Positions 37,107 to 45,440 of a stretch of DNA of 64,000 nt are shown piece by piece. Source of the DNA: an uncultured Campylobacter sp. (GTDB lineage Bacteria; Campylobacterota; Campylobacteria; Campylobacterales; Campylobacteraceae); contig NZ_CALHVM010000059.1 in assembly GCF_938039205.1 (NCBI RefSeq), forward strand, positions 62,001 through 126,000, read 5' to 3'. The notes under the pieces are model-generated. The model was not told the DNA's origin. It searched no databases and saw nothing but the letters and a program-made list of their open reading frames with translations. Made by a program: the position numbers and the translations under genes. Every line of letters starts with the position of its first letter. The first letter of the stretch is position 1.

Positions 37107-38630
37107 TTAAACAACCAAAAGCTGGCGAGCAAAATTTATCGCCTCCTCGGTGATGCGTTCGCCGCTTATCATACGGGCCAGCTCGCTTACGCGCTCATCG
37201 CCTTTTAGCTCCCTTACGATCGAAGTTTCGCCACGTTTTTCTACTAGAAAATGCGAATCGGCCTTAGAGCTTAGCTGCGGCTGATGCGAGATAGCAAAAA
37301 TTTGATAAAATTCGGCCAAATTTAGCAGCACGTTTGCGATACTCATCGCCTCTTTTCCGCTTAGATTCGCATCTATTTCATCTAGGATTATGACGCCCTC
37401 GCCGCCTCCGGTGATCTTGCTTTCGCTCGCGATAAAAGCTAGTCTTAAGCGGTTTAGCTCGCCCGAGCTTAGATTTTTTAGCGCCGTCTCGTTTAGGCTC
37501 AAATTTACCTCGTCCCTGCCGGTGGCGTCTAAGGTTTTGCTATTTATCTTTAATGAAATCTCGCTCATATAAAGCTCTTTTAGAAACGAATTTATGAGCG
37601 ACTCAAGCTCCTTTAAATTTGCCGCGCGAGCTTGGCTGATTTTGTCTGCCAGCGCGTTTACTGCGGTTTCGTTTTGTTTAAATTTACGCTCCAGCTCGCT
37701 CTTTTCAAAGCTTATATTTTCATATCTTGCAAGCTCTGCCTTGCGAGTTTTTAGCGTCTGCAAAGCCTCTTCCTCGCCGCCGTAGCGACGCACGAGCGAG
37801 TTTATCGCCTCGATGCGGTCTAGCACGCCCTCGATATCCACGTCTTCTAGCTCGTCCATGTTTAGATTTTCGCGCGCCACTCGCAGCTCGTTCATCGCCT
37901 CTTCAAAAAAGCTGCTATCGATATCGCTGATGTTTAGCGCGTCGGTCACGGCCTGTTCGAAATTAAAAATTTGCTCCGCCCTATTCCACGCTTCTAAAAT
38001 TTTATCCTTTTTACTCAGGCGCTTTTTTAGCTCCATCAGCTCGTCAAATTCGCCGATTTTCGGGCTCACGCTTTCTATTTTATTGATTTCAAAAGAAGCA
38101 AATTCCTTTAGCTCCTCCACTTTTTTTTCTTCATCGATTATTTTTTTTAGCTCGCGAGAAATTTGGCTAAATTCATCAAATTTGAGCCTAAATTCGCTCA
38201 AAATTTCGTTAAATTTAGCATCTTTTTTCGCCTGCAAAGCATCTAGCAAATTTAAAAATCTATCGTTTTCAAATTCGTTTATTTCCTTTGCAGATAGGTA
38301 TTTGACATGCTCTTTAGCGATGCTGGCTAGATTTTTTTTAGAAACGGCTTGTGAGTTTATAAAATACCGCGTCGTTTTGTCCCGAAAAAGCTTAAAGGTA
38401 TTTATCTCCTCGCTCTCTAAGCCAAATTCCTCAAGGTCAAATTTATGCGAGACGTCGGCCTCGATGAGCTTTGCCTCACTGTCCTTTAGCCCCAAAACCG
38501 CCATTATCGAGCCCATCAGGACTGATTTGCCAGCACCGCTCACGCCTGTAAAGACGCTAAGCCCGCGCCCGAAATTTAACTCGACGTTTTCAAAACTCAA
38601 ATTTTGCTTTATCAAAATCCGCTCAATCAT
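37107..38630 (-). CDS. recN: DNA repair protein RecN
   Basis: This SMC-like ATPase acts in double-strand-break repair. The Walker A motif is [17 protein letters not shown], with long coiled-coil arms between residues 130 and 350. The ABC signature is [17 protein letters not shown] and Walker B is [13 protein letters not shown]. The 507 residues are normal for Campylobacter. It overlaps nadK by 8 nt. Confidence 0.94.
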   Translation of the reverse strand: MIERILIKQNLSFENVELNFGRGLSVFTGVSGAGKSVLMGSIMAVLGLKDSEAKLIEADVSHKFDLEEFGLESEEINTFKLFRDKTTRYFINSQAVSKKNLASIAKEHVKYLSAKEINEFENDRFLNLLDALQAKKDAKFNEILSEFRLKFDEFSQISRELKKIIDEEKKVEELKEFASFEINKIESVSPKIGEFDELMELKKRLSKKDKILEAWNRAEQIFNFEQAVTDALNISDIDSSFFEEAMNELRVARENLNMDELEDVDIEGVLDRIEAINSLVRRYGGEEEALQTLKTRKAELARYENISFEKSELERKFKQNETAVNALADKISQARAANLKELESLINSFLKELYMSEISLKINSKTLDATGRDEVNLSLNETALKNLSSGELNRLRLAFIASESKITGGGEGVIILDEIDANLSGKEAMSIANVLLNLAEFYQIFAISHQPQLSSKADSHFLVEKRGETSIVRELKGDERVSELARMISGERITEEAINFARQLLVV

Positions 38631-39516
38631 TATAACCCCAATGCAGCTTTTCTTTTAAAATTTGAAAATAATCTCTCCCGACGTGGCGGATTAGTCGCGC
38701 CGTGCTCGCGCTTAGCGTCATGCTCACGCTCTCTAGCTCGCCCATTTTGTACCGCTCCTGCCCGTCGATAACCAGCACCGCCGCGCTCGCGGTTTTAAAT
38801 TTGATCTCAAATCCGCGCGGAAGCACTACTGGGCGCTGCGTGAGCGAGTGCGAACAAACGGGCGTCACCAAAAACACCTCGCTCAAAGGATATGTTATCG
38901 CTCCGCCAGCGCTCATGTTGTATCCGGTTGATCCAACGGGCGTAGAGACGATGACGCCGTCGCCAAAATACGCATTAAAATATTTTTCGTTCCAAAAGGC
39001 CTCCACATGCGTCATAGAACCTACCTTTTCGCCCACGATTACCGCATCGTTAAATGCGATTTTGTGTAAAATTTCGCCGCTTTTTTTGTGCAAAAAAACA
39101 TCAAGCATAAAAGGGGTCTCAACCTCAAATTTGCCTTCAAAAAACTCGGCGAAAAATTTCTCGCATTCATTCATCGTGATATCGGTCAAAAATCCAAGCC
39201 TGCCCGCGTGGATGCCTAGCACGAAGGGCGAAATCTCGGCCGCGTTTCTGCAAAGTGAGATGATCGTGCCGTCGCCTCCGAGCGAAATCAAAAAATCGCA
39301 CTCATGCGCTAGCTCGCAAACCTCAAATCCTTGTAAATTTGAGCCCTCTTTTAAATTTAAATGTTTAGCCGCCGCGTTTTCAAACAAAATTTGAACGCCG
39401 TAACGAGCTAAAATCTCACGCAGGATTCGCGCGTTTTTAACTAAATTTCCATTGATTTTCGCGACTAGGCCGACTTTTTTTACCTTAGTCGGAAGTAATA
39501 AATTCTCTTTTTTCAT
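38623..39516 (-). CDS. nadK: NAD kinase
   Basis: This ATP-dependent kinase phosphorylates NAD to NADP. The key motif [17 protein letters not shown] and the NAD-binding [16 protein letters not shown] are present. I choose ATG 39516 ([19 protein letters not shown]), giving 297 residues. An in-frame ATG at 39564 would add 16 residues but collides with the aspS promoter region. No strong RBS is seen for either start, so this is uncertain. It heads the nadK-recN-regulator-tatD run. Confidence 0.92.
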   Translation of the reverse strand: MKKENLLLPTKVKKVGLVAKINGNLVKNARILREILARYGVQILFENAAAKHLNLKEGSNLQGFEVCELAHECDFLISLGGDGTIISLCRNAAEISPFVLGIHAGRLGFLTDITMNECEKFFAEFFEGKFEVETPFMLDVFLHKKSGEILHKIAFNDAVIVGEKVGSMTHVEAFWNEKYFNAYFGDGVIVSTPVGSTGYNMSAGGAITYPLSEVFLVTPVCSHSLTQRPVVLPRGFEIKFKTASAAVLVIDGQERYKMGELESVSMTLSASTARLIRHVGRDYFQILKEKLHWGYND

Positions 39517-39572
39517 AGAGCGGATTTTATCACATTTTGTTTTAAAAAAGCTGGGAAAAAGCAAATTTCTAG

Positions 39573-39578
39573 TATAAT
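39573..39578 (+). promoter_or_regulatory. -10 box for aspS
   Basis: TATAAT in TCTAGTATAATGG lies 31 nt before the chosen aspS ATG and inside the gap to the divergent nadK. Confidence 0.65.
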
Positions 39579-39609
39579 GGGCGCGTTAAAAACAGCAAAA
39601 GGAGTGAAA

Positions 39610-41361
39610 ATGCGTAGCCATTACTGCACTGATTTAAGCAGTGCCGACATAGGCAAAGAAGTTACGCTTTGCGGTTGGGTAAACACCTACCGCGACCACG
39701 GCGGCGTTATATTTTTGGACCTGCGCGATCGCACGGGACTGATCCAGATCGTCTGCGATCCGGCAGATAGCAAGAGCTCTCACGAGGCCGCGTCGCACGT
39801 TCGCGACGAGTACGTGCTAAGGATAAAAGGCAAGGTCCGCGCTCGCGGCGAAGGCCTGGTAAATCCGCGCCTAAAAACGGGCGAGATCGAAGTAATCGCT
39901 AGCGAAGTGATCGTCGAAAACCCGAGCGAGGCGCTACCTTTCGTCATCGGCGACGAGAGCGTAAACGAGGACATCAGACTAAAATATAGATTTTTGGACC
40001 TTAGAAACGAAAAACTTCAAAATATCTTTAAAATGCGCTCAAAAGCGGCGATCGCAGCTAGAAACAGCCTAGATAAAATGGGCTTTATCGAGTTTGAAAC
40101 GCCGATTTTAACGCGCGCAACGCCTGAAGGCGCAAGAGACTATCTAGTGCCTAGCCGCGTATATCCGGGCCAGTTTTATGCCCTGCCGCAAAGCCCACAG
40201 CTTTTTAAACAGCTTTTGATGTGCTCTGGCTTTGATAAATATTTCCAAATCGCAAAATGCTTCCGCGACGAGGACTTGCGCGCCGATAGACAGCCGGAAT
40301 TTACGCAGATAGATATTGAGATGAGCTTCATCGAACAAGAAGATATCCTAAATATGGCCGAAAATATGCTAAAAGACGTATTTGCCGCATGCGGATACGA
40401 TATCCAAATACCTTTCCGACGCATGAGCTACAAAGAGGCGACCGAGTGCTACGGCAGCGACAAACCAGATCTGCGCTATGATCTAAAGATGATCGACGTT
40501 GTCGACATTTTCGCGCGCTCTAGCAATGAAATATTTAGCAAAATCGCAAGCGAGCCTAAGAAAAACCGCATCAAAGCGCTAAAAGTGCCAAACGGCGATA
40601 ATATCTTTAGCAAGCGCGAGATGAACCGTTTTGAGGAATTCGTCCGCAAATTCGGCGCTCAGGGCCTTGGCTACTTCCAGATGAAAGAGGACGGGCTAAA
40701 AGGACCGCTTTGCAAGTTTTTCGAGCAAAGCGACCTTGACGAGATCGTCGCTCGCTGCGAGCTAAAAGTCGGCGACGTCGTATTTTTCGGCGCCGGCAAG
40801 AAAAAAGTCGTGCTTGACTACATGGGTCGATTTAGGATTTTCCTCGCCGAACAAATGGGTATCATCGACCAAAACAAAATGGAGTTTTTATGGGTGCTTG
40901 ACTTCCCGATGTTTGAGCAAAACGACGACGGCAGCTACTCAGCTATGCACCATCCGTTTACCATGCCTAAAAACATCGACGAGCCCGATCTCGAGGATAT
41001 CCTATCGGTCGCTCACGACGTCGTGCTTAACGGCTACGAGCTTGGCGGCGGCAGCGTGAGGATACACAAAAACGATGTTCAGCAAAAGGTATTTAAACTG
41101 CTTGGTATCGACGAGGCTGAGCAACGCGAGAAATTCGGCTTCTTGCTCGACGCATTAAGCTTCGGCGCGCCTCCTCACGGCGGTATAGCGATCGGCTTTG
41201 ACAGGCTAAATATGCTAGTAAACAAAACCAGCTCGATCCGCGACGTCATCGCCTTCCCTAAAACCCAGCGCGCTCAGTGCCCACTAACGAAAGCGCCGAG
41301 CGAAGCTAGCGGTGAGCAGCTAAGAGAGCTGGGACTAAGGCTGCGAGAAAAAGAAAAATAA
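39610..41361 (+). CDS. aspS: Aspartyl-tRNA synthetase (probably non-discriminating)
   Basis: This class II synthetase starts at ATG 39610 ([17 protein letters not shown]) with AAAAGGAG upstream; an in-frame ATG at 39577 lies next to the -10 box and is rejected. The 583 residues hold an OB-fold anticodon domain ([20 protein letters not shown]) and class II motif 2 ([18 protein letters not shown]). The bacterial GAD insertion and motif 3 ([13 protein letters not shown]) also fit. In this lineage the enzyme commonly also charges tRNA-Asn for GatCAB amidation (family knowledge). Confidence 0.96.
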   Translation: MRSHYCTDLSSADIGKEVTLCGWVNTYRDHGGVIFLDLRDRTGLIQIVCDPADSKSSHEAASHVRDEYVLRIKGKVRARGEGLVNPRLKTGEIEVIASEVIVENPSEALPFVIGDESVNEDIRLKYRFLDLRNEKLQNIFKMRSKAAIAARNSLDKMGFIEFETPILTRATPEGARDYLVPSRVYPGQFYALPQSPQLFKQLLMCSGFDKYFQIAKCFRDEDLRADRQPEFTQIDIEMSFIEQEDILNMAENMLKDVFAACGYDIQIPFRRMSYKEATECYGSDKPDLRYDLKMIDVVDIFARSSNEIFSKIASEPKKNRIKALKVPNGDNIFSKREMNRFEEFVRKFGAQGLGYFQMKEDGLKGPLCKFFEQSDLDEIVARCELKVGDVVFFGAGKKKVVLDYMGRFRIFLAEQMGIIDQNKMEFLWVLDFPMFEQNDDGSYSAMHHPFTMPKNIDEPDLEDILSVAHDVVLNGYELGGGSVRIHKNDVQQKVFKLLGIDEAEQREKFGFLLDALSFGAPPHGGIAIGFDRLNMLVNKTSSIRDVIAFPKTQRAQCPLTKAPSEASGEQLRELGLRLREKEK

Positions 41362-41396
41362 GTATGAAGCATCGTCTCGCCGCGCTATACGTCGTT

Positions 41397-41456
41397 GGTT
41401 TTAAAATTTTACGCTCCGCAGGCTACACGCCTAGCGCACGCTTAAATTTTAAAACC
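41397..41456. repeat. 31-nt repeat (type 2) within an AT-rich hairpin, adk leader
   Basis: The core 41412-41442 begins CGCTCCGCAGGC and ends TAGCGCACGCT. It is the reverse complement of the queC-leader core with two differences. Outer arms GGTTTTAAAATTT (41397-41409) and AAATTTTAAAACC (41444-41456) pair perfectly. The hairpin lies in the 295-nt gap between aspS and adk and could terminate or process the transcript. Confidence 0.75.
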
Positions 41457-41656
41457 GCCTAGTCTAGCTTGGCGATACTTCCGCTACAAATTTATTGAAT
41501 TTTATTTTTTATTTTAAAGAAAAGGCGAAGTATTTTTCGCTTAGACGAGGCGGATTTTAATTTTTAATGCAGATAGAACACGTAGTTCATCGAGCTTAAA
41601 ATTTAAAATCGAGCGAAGTATAAGCAGAAAAAGGCAAGCCGTTTAAAGGAAAATTT

Positions 41657-42223
41657 ATGAAAAAACTATTTTTAATCATCGGCGCTCCAGGCTCCGGCAA
41701 AACCACCGATGCGTCATTAATCGCACAAGAGGACGCCAAATTTGCGCACTTCTCAACGGGCGATCTACTACGCGCAGAGGTTGCCAGCGGCTCAGAGCTA
41801 GGCAAGCTAATCGACGGTTTCATCTCAAAAGGCAACCTGGTCCCGCTTGACGTCGTCGTAAACGCGATAGTTTCGGCGATCAAAAGCTCGGACAAATCAA
41901 ACGTCATCATCGACGGCTATCCACGTAGCGTCGAGCAGATGACCGAGCTAGACAAGGTGCTAGCTGCGCAAAACGAGATCGCACTAAAAGGCGTGATCGA
42001 AGTGGACGTTAGCGAAGCCGTCGCACGCGAGAGAGTACTCGGACGAGCACGCGGAGCCGACGACAACAACGAAGTCTTCAACAATCGCATTAAAGTTTAT
42101 CTAGAACCGATCGAGGCTATACGCAAATTTTATAAAGAAAAAGGTCTGCTTCACGTCGTAAACGGCGAGCGTGCGATCGAGCCTATCGTGGCCGACGTCA
42201 AAGCCCTCGTAAATAGCCTATAA
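41657..42223 (+). CDS. adk: Adenylate kinase
   Basis: This enzyme interconverts ATP, AMP and ADP. The P-loop [16 protein letters not shown], the AMP-binding [18 protein letters not shown] and the lid-proximal [11 protein letters not shown] are present. The 188 residues, with a short lid lacking zinc Cys, are the Campylobacter form. An AAAGGAAAA RBS precedes ATG. The gene lies between aspS and ppa, as in C. jejuni (recalled), but with an insertion of about 1.8 kb before ppa. Confidence 0.95.
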   Translation: MKKLFLIIGAPGSGKTTDASLIAQEDAKFAHFSTGDLLRAEVASGSELGKLIDGFISKGNLVPLDVVVNAIVSAIKSSDKSNVIIDGYPRSVEQMTELDKVLAAQNEIALKGVIEVDVSEAVARERVLGRARGADDNNEVFNNRIKVYLEPIEAIRKFYKEKGLLHVVNGERAIEPIVADVKALVNSL

Positions 42224-42228
42224 ATATT

Positions 42229-42260
42229 AAATTTAGAGCCTCAAGCCAGGCTCTAAATTT
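42229..42260. terminator. Perfect 13-bp hairpin after adk
   Basis: AAATTTAGAGCCT (42229-42241) and AGGCTCTAAATTT (42248-42260) enclose a 6-nt loop directly after the adk stop. There is no T-run, but the stem itself ends in T-rich bases. Confidence 0.6.
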
Positions 42261-42360
42261 AAGCTTCCCATAAATACAAATTAACAAATAATTCACGAAA
42301 TATCATTAAAATCCGCACTATGATTTCACGAAAATCACATCAAATTTTAAAGGATACGTA

Positions 42361-42745
42361 ATGTTTAAGAAAATAGTTTTATCAGCGGCTCTTGCTAGTG
42401 CGATGTTTGCAGCAGGCGGATTTACTGGCTCAAGCGCACAAAACGCAGCAAATCAAGGCGGCTTCGTCGGCAAAGGCCCCTTGAGCGCAAGCACGGTAAA
42501 GCAAGCCCTAGCGCTACCCGATGACGCTCCGCGTCGTGCTTGAAGGCAAGATCGTATCCGAGTTTCGCCCTGAGCACTATCAGTTCGTCGATAAAAACGG
42601 CGACACGATCGAAGTTGAGATCAATCACAAGGACTGGAGAGGCGTAACCGACGATGAAAATACGCCCGTGCGCATCTACGGCGAGGTCGATAAAGATTTT
42701 ATGAAAACCTCTATCGACGTAAAAAGTATCGAAATAATCAAATAA
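42361..42745 (+). pseudogene. BOF-family (YgiW/YdeI) OB-fold periplasmic protein, frameshifted
   Basis: The 5' frame encodes a signal peptide and MFAAGGFTGSSAQ, then GGFVGKGPLSASTVKQALAL. It stops at TGA 42541-42543. The continuing sequence VVLEGKIVSEFRPEHYQFVD and its tail VDKDFMKTSIDVKSIEIIK lies in the +1 frame. Family members read '...DD..VVLEGKI...' without a break, so one extra base lies near 42529-42533. Removing it gives one 127-residue protein. BOF proteins are periplasmic OB-fold proteins linked to stress tolerance. Decay and sequence error cannot be told apart here. Confidence 0.8.
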
Positions 42746-42752
42746 TTCTAGG

Positions 42753-42775
42753 GGCGGTTCGCCGCCTTAAATTTT
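42753..42775 (+). terminator. Hairpin with TTCG tetraloop after the BOF gene
   Basis: GGCGG-TTCG-CCGCC is followed by TTAAATTTT. The very stable tetraloop stem and the T-rich tail fit a rho-independent terminator. Confidence 0.65.
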
Positions 42776-42985
42776 CCCCAAATTTTAATTCCCCAAAATT
42801 TACAAATTTTACTTGGCTCAAGATAAGCTAAGCGGATTCTCTCTTATCATCTTTAGTAAAATATGATAGAAAGTTTTTGTATCTTTACTGTTATTAAATC
42901 TAAATTCAGATTCCTTTAGGTGCAACAGAAAATTCTCTTTCTTTATTCCTTTAAATTTAGCTAGTCTATGTTTAGCATATCCCCA

Positions 42986-43018
42986 TCTGCTTACAGTAGC
43001 AAGACGAAGTCGCAGCTA
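42986..43018 (-). repeat. Short insertion e (33 nt) in transposase, between ENF and WGY codons
   Basis: The minus strand starts TAGCTGCGACTTCG right after codons AAC TTT. It has diverged from the 32-nt consensus but shares the CTTGCTACTGTAAGCAGA end. Confidence 0.6.
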
Positions 43019-43057
43019 AAAGTTTTCTATGCCATTTATATGGTTTTTACCATTAGC

Positions 43058-43089
43058 GTCTTGCAAAGTAGCAAGCGTAGCGTAGCTTA
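43058..43089 (-). repeat. Short insertion d (32 nt) in transposase, between NEF and ANG codons
   Basis: The minus strand starts TAAGCTACGCTACGCTTG directly after GAATTT. It shares the CGCTACGCT core and the GCAAGAC end with the other copies. Confidence 0.65.
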
Positions 43090-43287
43090 AAATTCATTCT
43101 TTGAGTATTTTACTCTGTAGTGAGCTTTGGCTCCATAATCTACTAATCCATCATAAGCCTTCCAACAATCAGAGTAAATTACACTCTCGTCCAGATCGCT
43201 AAACTCCGACAGTATCGGTATCAGTTAACTTGCGGAGCAGTTTTTAACTATCTGGGTATAGACCTTACCGTCACACTTTAGCATTCC

Positions 43288-43319
43288 GTCTGTTTACAGC
43301 TACGAGCGTAGCGAAATAG
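43288..43319 (-). repeat. Short insertion b (32 nt) in transposase, between PVF and GML codons
   Basis: The minus strand reads CTATTTCGCTACGCTCGTAG and continues to ACAGAC. It is the closest internal match to the cleaner copy at 63951-63982 (28 of 32 positions). It lies directly after GTATTT. Confidence 0.75.
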
Positions 43320-43379
43320 AAATACCGGTTGCTTTCCGTTTGCTCCTCTACCTCTCTTACCTCTTACTCTCTTAGCTCC

Positions 43380-43441
43380 GTTCTGCTCTACTTCACTACG
43401 CTTGTAGCTTTTCAAGACGCAGTTACGAGCAAAGCGAAGTA
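43380..43441 (-). repeat. Double insertion a (62 nt) in transposase, between SYF and GAK codons
   Basis: Two copies lie in opposite orientation. TACTTCGCTTTGCTCGTAAC and the reverse form AGCTACAAGCGTAGTGAAGT make an imperfect inverted repeat. The insertion follows TACTTT. Confidence 0.7.
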
Positions 43442-43462
43442 AAAGTAACTTTCGTCTATTTC

Positions 43463-43496
43463 AAAGCGGAGCTTCTAGGCGAGCTTGCGAGCTGGA
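43463..43496 (-). repeat. Short insertion f (34 nt) in transposase, related to the type 2 repeat
   Basis: Plus-strand words AGCGGAGCTTCTAGGC and GCTTGCGAGC line up with the core of the queC/adk leader repeat (AGCG...CTAGGC...AGC.TGCG.AGC). ATTTC occurs on both sides (43458-43462 and 43498-43502). Confidence 0.55.
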
Positions 43497-43505
43497 AATT
43501 TCACC

Positions 43506-43631
43506 TGAAAACTTGTATGATACACCCTACAAAACACCCCGAGCTTATCCAAAGCTGGTTTCTCAAATAAAAGTTTAATATCTCGGCTTGTTTCGGTTAA
43601 AATGTTTCCGCTAGTTCCCTGTTGAAAACTT
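43506..43631. repeat. 108-nt insertion flanked by 9-bp direct repeats TGAAAACTT
   Basis: TGAAAACTT occurs at 43506-43514 and 43623-43631. The 108 nt between are foreign to the transposase frame. They carry an open minus-strand peptide containing LLFEKPALDKLGVFCRVYHT. No terminal inverted repeats are seen. Confidence 0.6.
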
Positions 43632-43830
43632 AGATATCTTTTCACACTCTTGAGACATCAAAACTCTAATGCTTTTTAGAGTCTTATAAATGGAAATTCT
43701 ATAAATCCCGGTTAAATTTGCTATTTTAGTAGCCTCTATATCCTCTGCAAAGTACTTGAGAATTTCTCTAAATTTCTTTTCTGAAATTCGGGAACGGATT
43801 ATATACTTATTTTTTATCAATAGGATCATA

Positions 43831-43858
43831 GTTAAAAACTCCTTTGAAAGTTTTTAAC
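43831..43858. repeat. Perfect 10-bp inverted repeat upstream of the dead transposase
   Basis: GTTAAAAACT and AGTTTTTAAC enclose an 8-nt loop that contains the reverse of the transposase RBS. It could be part of the IS end or could hide the RBS in read-through mRNA. Confidence 0.5.
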
Positions 43859-43964
43859 TTATATTGGGCCTTTTACTTTTTAGCATCAAATTTACCGCCG
43901 TAATGCCCATCAAATTTTAGCCTGCCCTGATTCTCGTTTTACTCCAAATTTAGCCGAGATTTTA

Positions 43965-43970
43965 TATAAT
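43965..43970 (+). promoter_or_regulatory. -10 box for ppa
   Basis: TATAAT in TTTTATATAATC lies 83 nt before the ppa ATG, leaving a leader of about 75 nt. Confidence 0.6.
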
Positions 43971-44003
43971 CTCTTACTCAAATTTCAAGGCAAGTATCTC
44001 AAA

Positions 44004-44022
44004 GCGTTTTGCTACAAAACGC
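44004..44022 (+). promoter_or_regulatory. Leader hairpin of ppa
   Basis: GCGTTTTG-CTA-CAAAACGC is a perfect 8-bp stem between the -10 box and the RBS. No T-run follows, so it is probably an mRNA-stabilising or regulatory stem. Confidence 0.4.
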
Positions 44023-44052
44023 CGCGTGATAGGAGCTTTACAAAGGATTAAA

Positions 44053-44571
44053 ATGGACGTTTCAAAAATCAAAGCAGGCTCAAACCCGGACAAAATCAAC
44101 GCCGTGATCGAGATCCCGTACGGCTCGAACATCAAATACGAAATCGACAAAGATAGCGGCGCGGTCGTAGTCGATCGCGTGCTCTACTCGGCGATGTTCT
44201 ACCCGGCAAACTACGGCTTCGTGCCAAACACGCTCGCAGCAGACGGCGATCCTGCCGATATCTTGGTGCTAAACGAATACCCTCTGCAAGCAGGTAGCGT
44301 GATCCCGTGCCGCCTCATCGGCGTGCTCGTGATGGAGGATGAAGCAGGCATGGACGAGAAACTACTAGCCGTACCGGTTACCAAGATCGATCCGCGATTT
44401 GACGCGATCAAAAGCTACAAAGACCTACCTGAGGCCACGCTAAATAAGATTAAAAATTTCTTTGAAACTTATAAAATTTTAGAGCCTAACAAATGGGTCA
44501 AGGTTAAAGAATTTAAAGATGCAAACGCCGCAAAAGAGATCCTGGACGCGGCGATCAAAAACTACAAATAA
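44053..44571 (+). CDS. ppa: Inorganic pyrophosphatase (family I)
   Basis: This enzyme hydrolyses pyrophosphate and so drives biosynthesis. I choose ATG 44053 (MDVSKIKAGSNPDKINAVIE) with AAAGGATT upstream; the in-frame ATG at 44026 has no RBS. The 172 residues carry the metal-binding signature DGDPADILVLNEYPL, the catalytic VLYSAMFYPANYGFVP and the later KIDPRFDAIKSYKDLP. In C. jejuni ppa directly neighbours adk; here the BOF gene and the dead IS lie between. Confidence 0.95.
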   Translation: MDVSKIKAGSNPDKINAVIEIPYGSNIKYEIDKDSGAVVVDRVLYSAMFYPANYGFVPNTLAADGDPADILVLNEYPLQAGSVIPCRLIGVLVMEDEAGMDEKLLAVPVTKIDPRFDAIKSYKDLPEATLNKIKNFFETYKILEPNKWVKVKEFKDANAAKEILDAAIKNYK

Positions 44572-44648
44572 GCCCCCTCGGCTTGTCGGCCGCCACCTCG
44601 TTAAACCCAAACAAGCGGCGGTAAAAATTTAATCAAAAAAGGATATAA

Positions 44649-45182
44649 ATGGATATACTAAAGCTGCTTTTGGGCAACTCCGGCGGTATGTTAGATGCGA
44701 TGTCGCAAAAAAGCGGACTGAGCACAAACGACGTAGAGGCCGTGATTTCTAAGGTCGCGCCGATTTTCATGCAAAGAGCCAACGAGAATTTTAAATCTGA
44801 CGCCGATTCGTCAAATTTCCTCGAGATGATCCGCCGCTCAAACCTTGGCGAGATGGCTAACGCCCCGCAAAACATCAGCGTCGCCGAAGGCAACGAGCTG
44901 CTAGGCGTACTAACGGGCTCTAAAGAAAACAGCAGGGCTCTAGCTAGCGACGTAGGCTCGCAGCTAGGCATCAGCGCAGACTCTATCAAGACTCTACTAC
45001 CGATGATCGCGCCGATGATCGCGGGCATGCTAAACAATCAGCTCAAAGCATCAAATTTGCAAGACTCTGCAGATAGCGGCTCTATGATGTCGATGCTCAC
45101 GCAGTTTTTAGATCAGAACAAAGACGGCTCGATCGTAGATGATATTTTTAGGATCGCAGGCGACTTTTTCGGTAAAAAATAG
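44649..45182 (+). CDS. DUF937 family protein
   Basis: The 177-residue soluble protein has two alpha-helical DUF937-like repeats (MLDAMSQKSGLSTNDVEAVI with VAPIFMQRA; then SQLGISADSIKTLLPMIAPM). The C-terminal segment LDQNKDGSIVDDIFRIAG resembles an EF-hand loop, usual in this family. The function is unknown; the distant YidB group shares this layout. The stop codon lies within the stem of the terminator. Confidence 0.85.
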   Translation: MDILKLLLGNSGGMLDAMSQKSGLSTNDVEAVISKVAPIFMQRANENFKSDADSSNFLEMIRRSNLGEMANAPQNISVAEGNELLGVLTGSKENSRALASDVGSQLGISADSIKTLLPMIAPMIAGMLNNQLKASNLQDSADSGSMMSMLTQFLDQNKDGSIVDDIFRIAGDFFGKK

Positions 45183-45200
45183 GCGAATCTCGCCTATTTT
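45176..45200. terminator. Bidirectional-looking terminator after the DUF937 gene
   Basis: AAAATAGGCGA-ATC-TCGCCTATTTT is a perfect 11-bp stem with a 3-nt loop, ending in TTTT on either strand. The stop codon TAG 45180-45182 is inside the stem. Confidence 0.8.
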
Positions 45201-45440
45201 AGCCGTTGGGGATTTTTATGTTTTTCTAAATTTTACGGCTTTTTATAGCTCTCTAAAAAACCGCTTCGTCTGCATTACCGCTTCTATGTGGTAGTGCGTC
45301 AAATTCTCTTCCTTTAATGAGCCCCTACTTTGCCTTTACATATACGAATATTGCGCCCATTATTCCAAATTTGACAAATTTGGTTTATGAACATAAAGCA
45401 GCGTCGCGCAAATAGAATTTTAAGAGATTTGAGATTGCGC

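Larger units (their letters stand above)
42818..43829 (-). pseudogene. Dead IS1595/ISXO2-type transposase interrupted by several short insertions
   Basis: The N-terminal 69 codons from ATG 43829 (SEKKFREILKYFAEDIEATK) and later blocks match the ISXO2-like transposase plan: EIDESYF, GAKRVRGKRGRGANGK, GKVYTQIVKNCSAS, VIYSDCWKAYDGLVDYG, NGKNHINGIENF, WGYAKHRLAKFKGIKKENF. Between these blocks lie extra stretches at 42986-43018, 43058-43089, 43288-43319, 43380-43441, 43463-43496 and about 43515-43631. Removing them (33+32+32+62+34+117 nt) leaves 702 nt, which is 233 codons plus the stop, in one frame. The only other lesion is TAA at 43225-43227. The IS ends were not identified. Confidence 0.85.

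Noticed and set aside
37813..38658. Plus-strand open frame of 281 codons antisense to recN
   Set aside because: It is Ser/Leu/Phe-rich translation of the opposite strand of an unmistakable recN, with no RBS or motifs.
42986..43496. CRISPR array
   Set aside because: The 32-34 nt units resemble spacers in length only. They are similar to one another, irregularly spaced and separated by transposase codons, and no repeat-spacer pattern exists.
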